Positions 32,948 through 39,380 of a stretch of 63,765 nt of DNA are shown in pieces; the first letter of the stretch is position 1; each line of letters begins with the position of its first letter. The notes beneath the pieces are model-generated. The model ran no database searches. It was given only the letters and a program-made list of their open reading frames with translations, and was not told where the DNA came from. Source of the DNA: Nitrospiraceae bacterium (GTDB taxonomy: Bacteria > Nitrospirota > Thermodesulfovibrionia > UBA6902); assembly GCA_003599505.1 (NCBI GenBank), contig QZKO01000039.1, positions 1 through 63,765 on the forward strand, read 5' to 3'. The position numbers and the translations under genes were made by a program.

Positions 32948-33718
32948 ATGAAATCAATGATAATACTCCCTACATATAATGAAAGGGAAAATATTGAAAA
33001 GCTCGTCCCCGGGATACTGGACCTGAAGCGGGATTTTTATATAACTATAGTAGACGACAATTCTCCTGACGGCACCGGTGAAGCGGCGGACAGGCTTGCG
33101 GCTTCCCATCCGGGGATTCATGTCATTCACAGACCGGAAAAATCGGGATTAGGCACTGCTTATCTGGAGGGCTTCAGGTATGCCCTAAGTAAGAATATGG
33201 ATTATATTTTCGAGATGGATGCCGATCTTTCACATCACCCTAAGTACCTCATTGATATGCTTGACGCAATCAGGGATGCGGACCTCGTAATAGGCAGCAG
33301 ATATTATGAAGGAGTGAGGGTTGACGGCTGGCGTTTCAGAAGGTTGCTTCTGAGTAAATTCGCCAACATGTACGCATCATACATGATCCTCCTTCCCGTG
33401 TGGGATTTTACCAGTGGGTTCAGATGCTTTCGTCGTGAGGTACTTGAGAAACTGGACCTCACGAGTATCCGTTCGGACGGATATTCATTCCAGATTGAAG
33501 TTGCGGCATATGCATACAGGCTCGGGTTCAGAATAAAGGAAATACCTATTATCTTCTATGGAAGGGTGTCGGGTGATTCAAAGATGTCCGGACGCATTGT
33601 GTGGGAAGCATTCTGGACCGTGATCAGATTAAGATCTCCTTTGATTGAAATAATCAAACATCTCAGGTTTTTCTTTAAAGATTATAGTGAATTTGTAAGA
33701 GAAGGAAAAGGAAGTTGA
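32948..33718 (+). CDS. Polyprenyl-phosphate glycosyltransferase, Dpm1-like
   Basis: This 256-residue GT2 protein has LPTYNERENIEKLVPGIL, IVDDNSPDGTG and EMDADLSHHP (DxD), then TSGFRCFRREVL and RVSGDSKMS. These are the hallmarks of dolichol/polyprenyl-phosphate mannose synthase. It would make a lipid-linked monosaccharide donor for GT-C transferases such as those at 3333 and 23779. ATG 32948 follows AGAGAGAA; the TTG at 32930 is a less likely start. It ends the operon that began with hypF, before a strong bidirectional terminator. Confidence 0.85.
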   Translation: MKSMIILPTYNERENIEKLVPGILDLKRDFYITIVDDNSPDGTGEAADRLAASHPGIHVIHRPEKSGLGTAYLEGFRYALSKNMDYIFEMDADLSHHPKYLIDMLDAIRDADLVIGSRYYEGVRVDGWRFRRLLLSKFANMYASYMILLPVWDFTSGFRCFRREVLEKLDLTSIRSDGYSFQIEVAAYAYRLGFRIKEIPIIFYGRVSGDSKMSGRIVWEAFWTVIRLRSPLIEIIKHLRFFFKDYSEFVREGKGS

Positions 33719-33744
33719 AACTTATATAGGCCCGCTCTTTCTCT

Positions 33745-33784
33745 AAAAAAAACTGGTAAGGGAATTTCCTTACCAGCTTTTTTT
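33745..33784. terminator. Strong bidirectional intrinsic terminator
   Basis: A 9-bp stem CTGGTAAGG/CCTTACCAG (33753-33761 and 33768-33776) with a 6-nt loop is flanked by an A-tract on the left and a T-tract on the right. It can stop both the plus-strand Dpm1 operon and the converging Cys-repeat gene. Confidence 0.9.
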
Positions 33785-33804
33785 AGTTGTACAACTAAAT
33801 GGTA

Positions 33805-34023
33805 TTACTCTTCAGTCGTGCTCTCTGAGCTGTTCTCCTTAACTTCAGGATGAGCCTCGATTTCAATGCACGGATTTTTTGCAGTTCCGCAGCAGTTTTC
33901 TGCTACAACCGGATGAAGTTCAACTTCAATACACGGATTTTTTGCAGTTCCGCAGCAGTTTTCTGCTACAACCGGATGGAGTTCAACTTCTATACACGGA
34001 TTTTTTGCTGTTCCACAACACAT
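33805..34023 (-). CDS. Small Cys-rich protein of three tandem 21-residue repeats
   Basis: This 72-residue protein starts at ATG 34021-34023 behind AAAGGAGG. After Met come three in-frame 21-residue repeats with the core CCGTAKNPCIEVELHP, then an acidic, Ser-rich tail. The first two repeats are identical in protein and differ at about five of 63 nt; the third differs at a few residues. Each repeat has three Cys. No signal peptide or membrane segment is visible. A longer frame from 34086 has no RBS. A sigma-54 site (34083-34097) sits 60 nt upstream. I know no family with this repeat. Metal or redox binding, or a multi-core peptide precursor, are hypotheses only. Confidence 0.75.
   Translation of the reverse strand: MCCGTAKNPCIEVELHPVVAENCCGTAKNPCIEVELHPVVAENCCGTAKNPCIEIEAHPEVKENSSESTTEE
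33832..34020 (-). repeat. Three tandem 63-bp coding repeats
   Basis: Units at 33958-34020, 33895-33957 and 33832-33894 code for the 21-residue repeats of the small Cys protein. The first two units are about 92% identical, suggesting recent expansion. Confidence 0.9.
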
Positions 34024-34082
34024 AATATTTCCTCCTTTCTGTGGGAATTCCACGAATAATGTATAAGTTTTATGATTAAAGA

Positions 34083-34097
34083 GCAAATATTATGCCA
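34083..34097 (-). promoter_or_regulatory. Sigma-54 (-24/-12) promoter of the Cys-repeat gene
   Basis: On the minus strand TGGCATAATATTTGC matches the consensus TGGCACG-N4-TTGC with the required 10 nt between GG and GC. The predicted transcript start is about 34071, some 48 nt before the ATG, which leaves room for the AGGAGG ribosome site. Confidence 0.7.
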
Positions 34098-34367
34098 TCG
34101 TCGGTTAATTATTTTAACCTATTGAAATAATGTGTTAAAATAAATATTGTTATTTTAAGCAACGCTCTGTAAATTATAAAAATTGTAAAAAAAAGCGACA
34201 AACTCTAATGAGTTACTAATTTTATGTAAGATGTACCGACATTCTTAATTAAATGACGCGTATAACTGTCAGCTTATTCGACACAATAAATAAAAACGCG
34301 ATAAAACAGGGAGTTATCAGAGGCAGGGAAGCCGCTATGGCTTCCCTGCTTTTTGCTAATTATAAGT
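34098..34367. other. AT-rich spacer with a hairpin, no gene seen
   Basis: No supported ORF is present. An 11-bp stem GCAGGGAAGCC/GGCTTCCCTGC (34323-34333 and 34339-34349) is followed by TTTTT on the plus strand, as in a rho-independent terminator. No plus-strand gene lies upstream, since the Dpm1 operon already ends at 33784. It may end a small plus-strand RNA or act as the 3' stem of the PEP-CTERM mRNA read from the other strand. Confidence 0.4.
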
Positions 34368-34937
34368 CTATCTGATTTTTTGTATGTATCTTCTTGCAGC
34401 CAGAAGCGTCCCTCCCGTAATAAAGAGTAAACAACTGACAGGCTCAGGCGCAACCGGAGGCGCGACATCGCCGTCACGGACAGCCCATGCATAACGGTCT
34501 GTGGTCTTGGCGCTGAGGTCTTGTGTGCCGTATTTGAAATTAAACCTCCACGCCTGAGATAAATCCGAATCACTTTCCGTCCCGGACCAGTATATGGAAG
34601 GTTTTACGTTTACAAATAGCCCGGGAGACGCGGAAGTTATGGTTTCAGTATAAAAAAGATGTCCCATCTCGCTTCCGGAGCAGTCATTTCCTGAACAGGT
34701 GTCGGATGCGGGGAGTCTCCAGTCGTCGAAACCCTGAAAAACGAGGTTTGACGCCCAGGAATTTGCCTCATCCCATGTCAGGGTAAGCGTGGAATAATTT
34801 GCGTCCTGCAGCCAGGTGAGATTTAAACCGTCATCGTATATGAGCCCGTTTCCCCTGTCGATAAGTCCCGCGTGCGCGGGTGAGATCAGCGTCAATAACA
34901 ACATAGTCGCCGCGGTGAAGAAAAAAGTTTTTTGCAT
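34368..34937 (-). CDS. PEP-CTERM sorted protein with DUF1566 domain
   Basis: This 189-residue protein has a signal peptide (cleavage after AHA, near residue 23), a DUF1566-type domain (TWDEANSWASNL, DWRLPAS, YWSGTE, AWRFNF, YAWAVRDG) and a C-terminal sorting tripartite signal. The signal consists of PEP at 164-166, a hydrophobic run CLLFITGGTLLA and a basic end, RRYIQKIR. Exosortase A recognises such tails and cleaves them during export to the surface or exopolysaccharide. The sigma-54 site at 35198-35212 precedes it with a ~250-nt leader. An exosortase-locus acyltransferase is divergent. It is probably a matrix or surface protein. Confidence 0.85.
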   Translation of the reverse strand: MQKTFFFTAATMLLLTLISPAHAGLIDRGNGLIYDDGLNLTWLQDANYSTLTLTWDEANSWASNLVFQGFDDWRLPASDTCSGNDCSGSEMGHLFYTETITSASPGLFVNVKPSIYWSGTESDSDLSQAWRFNFKYGTQDLSAKTTDRYAWAVRDGDVAPPVAPEPVSCLLFITGGTLLAARRYIQKIR

Positions 34938-35197
34938 CTGGTTTCCCCTGCCTTTCTGTCAAATTGAGTTTGGAATCAATGTGCTTGTTATTTGTTTTTG
35001 ATGAAGAATTACGGCTGTGAACGGTTTCTGGTTTCCATGTCCCCTCCATTTTTTCAAATTTTCTTGACAACGCGCTGATGGAACGTTGTTAAGAAAATTT
35101 GTGTGTTAAAGTTTATTGCAGGTCCGGAAGTTAATGACAGCCCATTTTTATTTTCATAGAATGTCCCCTTGAAACTTGCTTTTCAGCACGAGTGCTT

Positions 35198-35212
35198 GCA
35201 ATTGTTATGCCA
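35198..35212 (-). promoter_or_regulatory. Sigma-54 (-24/-12) promoter of the PEP-CTERM gene
   Basis: On the minus strand TGGCATAACAATTGC has the GG and GC elements 10 nt apart and shares its first seven bases with the site before the Cys-repeat gene. The leader to the ATG at 34937 would be about 250 nt, which is long. Confidence 0.65.
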
Positions 35213-35323
35213 TATTTTGCAGGAATTACAGAACATGCCGGAATAAATCACAATTTATTTTTTTTAAATAAAAAAAATATATATAAAACAATTCCCGGCA
35301 CTGTGACTTTGGTGTGCAACCTT

Positions 35324-35351
35324 TTGTCATGTCACATTAATATGTTATTAT
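35324..35351 (+). promoter_or_regulatory. Possible sigma-70 promoter of the acyltransferase gene
   Basis: TTGTCA (35324-35329) and TATTAT (35346-35351) are separated by 16 nt on the plus strand, about 80 nt before the ATG at 35437. Confidence 0.4.
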
Positions 35352-35436
35352 ATAAAGCGTTTTAGCAGGGAATCGCCGGTTATCCGTCCAGGTAAAATTC
35401 CCTTGACTTGAGCGGCCTTCAGAGAGAGAATAAAAT

Positions 35437-36195
35437 ATGTCATTTACTGTCAATATCGCTTCAGAAGAAAAGGAATTAAAAGAGATTTTCAGGTTAAGAT
35501 ACAAGGTATATTGCCTGGAATGGGGTTTTGAGAAAATCTGTAATCATTCCGATGGAATATTAACGGACAACTATGACAAACATTCTCTTCATTTTGCTGC
35601 AAGAGACCTTTCACAGAAGCTTGTCGGGGCCCTGAGTTTGATATTGCCTTCGGAAGAAGGCTTTCCTGTTGAGAAATACTGTGAGCTCGATATCGACAAC
35701 AATGAAATACCTCGCGGGCAAATAGCGGAAATCTCAAAGCTCGTAGTGCACAGGGATTACAGGAGAAGGACGGAAGATAAGTATATCTACGGCCCCGACG
35801 AGGAGCGGAGGAGCATCGGCAGTTTTGCTTTCGACAATTATTCTTACAACAGGCGGTTCGAGGACAAGCCGAAATACAAGCAGGGGACACAGCGCCCCGG
35901 CATGTCTCTTGTCGAGAAGAGGAAACGGCATGAAATTATTATCAGCCTGTATAAGGCCTTATATATTGAAAGCAGGCGGAGGCAGATGACTCACTGGTAC
36001 GCGATCATGACAAAGGGGATTGTGACCCTGCTCGAAAAATTCGGGGTGCAGTTTAAGGCAATCGGCGATCCTGTTGATTATCACGGAATACGCACGCCGT
36101 ATCTGGGGGAACTGCGAAAGATGGAAGAGGAGATGTCAAACAGGGACCCGGAGCTGTATAAAGAATTTATCAACGGGTTGCAGGACACGCGTTGA
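35437..36195 (+). CDS. PEP-CTERM/exosortase system-associated acyltransferase
   Basis: This 252-residue protein has the N-acyl amino acid synthase-like GNAT fold: IFRLRYKVYCLEWGFE, HFAARDLSQKLVGALSLILP, ISKLVVHRDYRRR and THWYAIMTKGIVTLLEKFG. This matches the acyltransferase subfamily repeatedly found with exosortase/PEP-CTERM systems. The acyl donor and acceptor are not known. An AGAGAGAA element precedes the ATG. It is 77 nt ahead of the sensor kinase gene on the same strand and divergent from a PEP-CTERM substrate gene. It may modify a sorted protein or a signal molecule. Confidence 0.8.
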   Translation: MSFTVNIASEEKELKEIFRLRYKVYCLEWGFEKICNHSDGILTDNYDKHSLHFAARDLSQKLVGALSLILPSEEGFPVEKYCELDIDNNEIPRGQIAEISKLVVHRDYRRRTEDKYIYGPDEERRSIGSFAFDNYSYNRRFEDKPKYKQGTQRPGMSLVEKRKRHEIIISLYKALYIESRRRQMTHWYAIMTKGIVTLLEKFGVQFKAIGDPVDYHGIRTPYLGELRKMEEEMSNRDPELYKEFINGLQDTR

Positions 36196-36272
36196 ATTGT
36201 CGGTTTCAGCGCCTCGTGTCCCGGCGGGTAATATATTCCGGTTAAGGTTTTGCCTGGGAGGGGATTAAGGTT

Positions 36273-37292
36273 ATGGCAAACAAGTTCAGTTTTACTGCCG
36301 ATAAGGATTTAGTAATAAAAATTAATGCTTCATGCGGGAAAGAAGCATGCAACAATATTGCTGTAAGCATTGAAGGCAGGAAGGTCCGGGAGATTTTCCC
36401 CTTTCTGGAGAAAAAGATAGAACTTGTCTTTAAGGACGGCAGGGTGAGGCATATAACAGGATACAAACATACCTGCGTTATGGGCTCAACTCTTTCTTCC
36501 GACGTGGAGCTTGCCCCGGTAAAAGGCAGGAAAGGGGAAGTTAAGGAAGTTACAGTAGCGCTCGATAATTTTTTACTCGAATGTCCTCTGAACAGGAAGC
36601 TCTCCTATTCCGATGAAAAGATGATCGAAATAGGCAAAACGGCATCATCCCTTGCCCATGGGGTAAGGAACCCCCTTAATGCCATAAAGGGCGCTGTTGT
36701 TTATCTGCGCGAAAAATACGGACATGAAGCAACGCTGCTGGAATTCAGCACGATTATCAACGATGAAATAAACAAACTCGATAACTTTATCTCTAATTTT
36801 CTGAGCGCCGCGAAAGGTGAGATGAAACCCGCTCCCGTCCTGCTTGACGACATCCTGAAAAGGATTACCGCCATGATCAGGCCCCGCGCCGAGATGCAGA
36901 AGATAAACATTACACAGGACCTTTCCAGCCTGCCGCATATAGACGCGGACTATTTCCAGATCGAACAGGCGCTGTTTAATGTCGTCAACAACGCGGTAGA
37001 GGCGATGCCGGAAGGCGGCGTCCTTGAGATCAGGACATCGCTTAAATGGGAGAAAGACAGGGATTACGCTGTAATAAAAATATCAGATACCGGGGAGGGT
37101 ATTCCGCGAGAGAAGCTGCGGAGGCTCGGCGAAATTCGCGGCGGGACCGGTAAGAACGACAGGGGGTTTGGTATTTTTATATCACGTGAGATCATAAAAT
37201 CTCACAACGGGAAACTGTTATGGGAAAGCATAAGCGGCAAGGGGACCACCTTTAAAATCTACCTGCCGTTCAGTGCTAAAAGACAGGCATAA
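36273..37292 (+). CDS. Soluble sensor histidine kinase (PrsK-like position)
   Basis: This 339-residue kinase has its H-box at SSLAHGVRNPLNAIKG (His129), an N-box NVVNNAVEA, G1 DTGEGIP, G2 DRGFGIFIS and GKGTTF, so the NtrB-type catalytic core is complete. The N-terminal ~115 residues have no membrane helix and contain four Cys (21, 26, 68 and 104), which could bind a metal or sense redox state. Canonical PrsK proteins of exosortase loci are about twice as long, with membrane and GAF regions, so this is a reduced or different sensor. It is followed 56 nt later by a sigma-54 activator, its likely partner. Confidence 0.8.
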   Translation: MANKFSFTADKDLVIKINASCGKEACNNIAVSIEGRKVREIFPFLEKKIELVFKDGRVRHITGYKHTCVMGSTLSSDVELAPVKGRKGEVKEVTVALDNFLLECPLNRKLSYSDEKMIEIGKTASSLAHGVRNPLNAIKGAVVYLREKYGHEATLLEFSTIINDEINKLDNFISNFLSAAKGEMKPAPVLLDDILKRITAMIRPRAEMQKINITQDLSSLPHIDADYFQIEQALFNVVNNAVEAMPEGGVLEIRTSLKWEKDRDYAVIKISDTGEGIPREKLRRLGEIRGGTGKNDRGFGIFISREIIKSHNGKLLWESISGKGTTFKIYLPFSAKRQA

Positions 37293-37348
37293 ATTATTTG
37301 TCCGTCCGCCTGAGCGGGCTAACTTCGGCAACCTGGGGAGAAGGAAAG

Positions 37349-38701
37349 ATGGACTCCGGAGACAAAGGGAACATTCTTCTGGTGGATGATGAACCGAACG
37401 CCTTAAAAGTCCTGTCCGCCATACTCAGGGAAGCGTCATACAAAACATATCAGGCGGATTGTTTTGATAAGGCCGTAGAAATAGTTTCGCTTGAGGACAT
37501 TGATGCGGTTATTACCGACTTGAAGATGCCGGGGAAAGACGGACTGCATCTGTTCCACCGCCTGAAAGCAAATAACCCTGACATACCTGTTATTTTTCTT
37601 ACGGCATACGGGACTGTCGATTCCGCCGTTACCGCGATGACCGAAGGGGCTTTTTTCTATTTTATTAAACCGCCGGATTACGTAAAGCTGAAGGCGGTCC
37701 TGTCCAGGGCGGTTGAACAAAAAAGACTCAGGAGCGAGGTTGCGGACCTGAGAAGCCGCATCGAATCGACTTACGGATTTTCAAGCATAATCGGGAAAAG
37801 CCCGGGTATGGAAAGTATCTTCAGGACGGTAGAGTCGATCAAGGATTCCTCGACAAATGTCCTGATAACCGGAGAAACGGGCACGGGCAAGGAGCTGCTC
37901 GCAAGAGCGATCCATTACACCAGTCACAGGCATTACAGGCCGTTTGTTGCCGTAAACTGCGCCGCGCTGCCCCACGAGCTCCTTGAGGCGGAATGTTTCG
38001 GTTATGAGAGAGGCGCTTTTACAGGCGCGGTCTCAAGGAGAGTAGGGAAATTCGAAGAGGCGGACACCGGCACACTGTTCCTTGATGAAATCGGGGAGCT
38101 GGGCCTTCCCCTCCAGGCAAAACTGCTTCGGGCCATCCAGGAAAAGGAGATTGAACGCATCGGCGGGAACAGGAAAATAAAGATAGATGTGAGGTTGCTT
38201 GCGTCAACAAACCGCGACCTGTCGAGAGAGATAAGGTCTGAAAATTTCAGAACGGACCTTTACTACCGTCTGAATGTAGTGCAGATTAAACTGCCGCCCT
38301 TAAGGGACAGGAGAACCGACATCCCACTGCTCGTTACCCACTTTATCGATAAATTCGCCAACCGTGAAAACAAGCGCGTGACGTCGGTTTCACCCGAGGT
38401 AATGCGCGTATTTCTGCAGCATGACTGGCCCGGGAACATAAGAGAACTTGGGAATGTTATAGAGAGGGCGGTTGTCCTTGTAAAGGGAGATGTTATAGGG
38501 CTTAGAGACATCCCGGCCGAGATCAGGAAAGAGGCAAAGGTCAGCGGTCAGGCCCCTGAAAAACTCAAGCCGTTGAAAGAGATCGAGCTTGAGATGATAA
38601 ATCAGGCGCTCAACACATTTCGCGGCAATAAGTCAAAGGCCGCAAGGGCCCTCGGAATAACCAGAAAAGCTCTTTATAAGAGACTTGAAAATGTAAAATA
38701 A
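37349..38701 (+). CDS. prsR: Sigma-54-dependent response regulator, PrsR-like
   Basis: This 450-residue NtrC-type regulator has a receiver domain with phospho-acceptor Asp57 ([12 protein letters not shown]), an AAA+ domain with [14 protein letters not shown] (sigma-54 contact loop) and FLDEIGEL, and a Fis-type HTH ([20 protein letters not shown]) at the C-terminus. ATG 37349 follows GGAGAAGGAAA; the TTG start at 37298 is rejected. In exosortase-A organisms the PrsK/PrsR pair works with RpoN to activate PEP-CTERM and exopolysaccharide genes. Here three sigma-54 sites lie within 5 kb. The symbol is by position and domain content. Confidence 0.85.
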   Translation: MDSGDKGNILLVDDEPNALKVLSAILREASYKTYQADCFDKAVEIVSLEDIDAVITDLKMPGKDGLHLFHRLKANNPDIPVIFLTAYGTVDSAVTAMTEGAFFYFIKPPDYVKLKAVLSRAVEQKRLRSEVADLRSRIESTYGFSSIIGKSPGMESIFRTVESIKDSSTNVLITGETGTGKELLARAIHYTSHRHYRPFVAVNCAALPHELLEAECFGYERGAFTGAVSRRVGKFEEADTGTLFLDEIGELGLPLQAKLLRAIQEKEIERIGGNRKIKIDVRLLASTNRDLSREIRSENFRTDLYYRLNVVQIKLPPLRDRRTDIPLLVTHFIDKFANRENKRVTSVSPEVMRVFLQHDWPGNIRELGNVIERAVVLVKGDVIGLRDIPAEIRKEAKVSGQAPEKLKPLKEIELEMINQALNTFRGNKSKAARALGITRKALYKRLENVK

Positions 38702-38999
38702 CCTGTAAATTCTGTATCCAAATTACACATAATTTAAAACTTCATGATAATAAATCATTTTTTGTCTATCTAAAATAAAGTTGTTCCCTCCGGATACAAA
38801 TTTCTTTGTCTGCCCCCGGTTTAAAAACTAACGGAAAAAGGCAGAACGCTTTTAACATGGTACACGGAATAAATAAATAATTCGGGAAGTTTACTGCTTG
38901 CCGGGCGGTCCAATAATATTGTTTGAAGCAGATTATTGTGTCTGGTATTAATATTGCGTATTATAAGGCTCGATCTCAAATATCCTGTTGATCTAAGAC
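38702..38999 (+). other. AT-rich leader before the receiver/PrsT operon
   Basis: About 300 nt without a gene. It holds a sigma-54 site (38943-38957). Divergent copies of a GTATCC (38713-38718)/GGATAC element, separated by about 80 nt, might be an activator-binding site, but the pairing is weak. Confidence 0.45.
38943..38957 (+). promoter_or_regulatory. Sigma-54 (-24/-12) promoter of the receiver/PrsT operon
   Basis: TGGTATTAATATTGC has GG and GC elements 10 nt apart on the plus strand. The predicted start is about 38969, 31 nt before the ATG at 39000. Confidence 0.6.
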
Positions 39000-39380
39000 A
39001 TGGCTGATTCAAAGAAAATTCTGATTATAGAAGAAGACGGCTTTTCAAAAATATGCTCCGCTATTCTGCGTGAAGAGGGGTATCAGACAAGTCTTGCCGT
39101 TTCCGTGAAAGAAGCCGTCCGGATCGCTTCGAATAACGGGATATCCCTGATCGTTTCAGGCTATTCATTTGTGGATTCACTCCTGAAATCAAGAATTATC
39201 CAGGAGGTGCCGACTATAGTGCTGTCTGATGAACTGAACAATGAGCTTATTGAAACCATGAAATGCATCAGGAATTCGGTTTGTTTATTAAGACCCATTG
39301 ATTATGAGAGGTTCAAATACATAGTGCGCGGGGTACTGAACGGTTACCTTAACCTGTCAGGAGGGAATATCATTGCGTAG
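39000..39380 (+). CDS. Stand-alone degenerate receiver-domain protein
   Basis: This 126-residue protein is a CheY-like receiver fold on its own: ILIIEEDG (acidic pocket 11-13), SLIVSGYS, TIVLSDEL and CLLRPIDYERF. At the phospho-acceptor position the usual Asp is Gly54 (SLIVSG aligned to AVITDL of the neighbouring regulator). The conserved Lys in the KP motif is Arg98, so aspartyl phosphorylation is unlikely. It overlaps the PrsT-like gene by 8 nt and is transcribed first in that operon from the sigma-54 site. It may be a protein-interaction or ligand-binding pseudo-receiver. Confidence 0.75.
   Translation: MADSKKILIIEEDGFSKICSAILREEGYQTSLAVSVKEAVRIASNNGISLIVSGYSFVDSLLKSRIIQEVPTIVLSDELNNELIETMKCIRNSVCLLRPIDYERFKYIVRGVLNGYLNLSGGNIIA

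Larger units (their letters stand above)
34938..35436. other. AT-rich divergent regulatory region
   Basis: About 500 nt without a supported gene separate the PEP-CTERM gene (minus) from the acyltransferase gene (plus). It holds a sigma-54 site reading left, a sigma-70-like site reading right and an inverted repeat TGTGAC (35302-35307)/GTCACA (35331-35336) that might bind a regulator. A long A/T run spans 35251-35290. Confidence 0.5.

Noticed and set aside
33832-34020. CRISPR or non-coding satellite repeats
   Set aside because: The units are directly adjacent, 63 bp, in frame with no stops, and their differences mostly keep the protein unchanged. They are coding repeats, not spacer-separated repeats.
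34831-35070. Minus-strand 79-codon ORF overlapping the start of the PEP-CTERM gene
   Set aside because: It overlaps the real gene in another frame, lacks family features and has an unlikely composition.
35184-35200. Plus-strand sigma-54-like site with AGCACG and TTGC before the acyltransferase
   Set aside because: The elements are 11 nt apart instead of 10 and only one of the two -24 G bases is present.
36239-36253. Sigma-54-like site CGGTTAAGGTTTTGC before the histidine kinase
   Set aside because: Spacing is right, but transcription would start about 8 nt before the ATG, after the ribosome-binding site, so it could not give a useful message.
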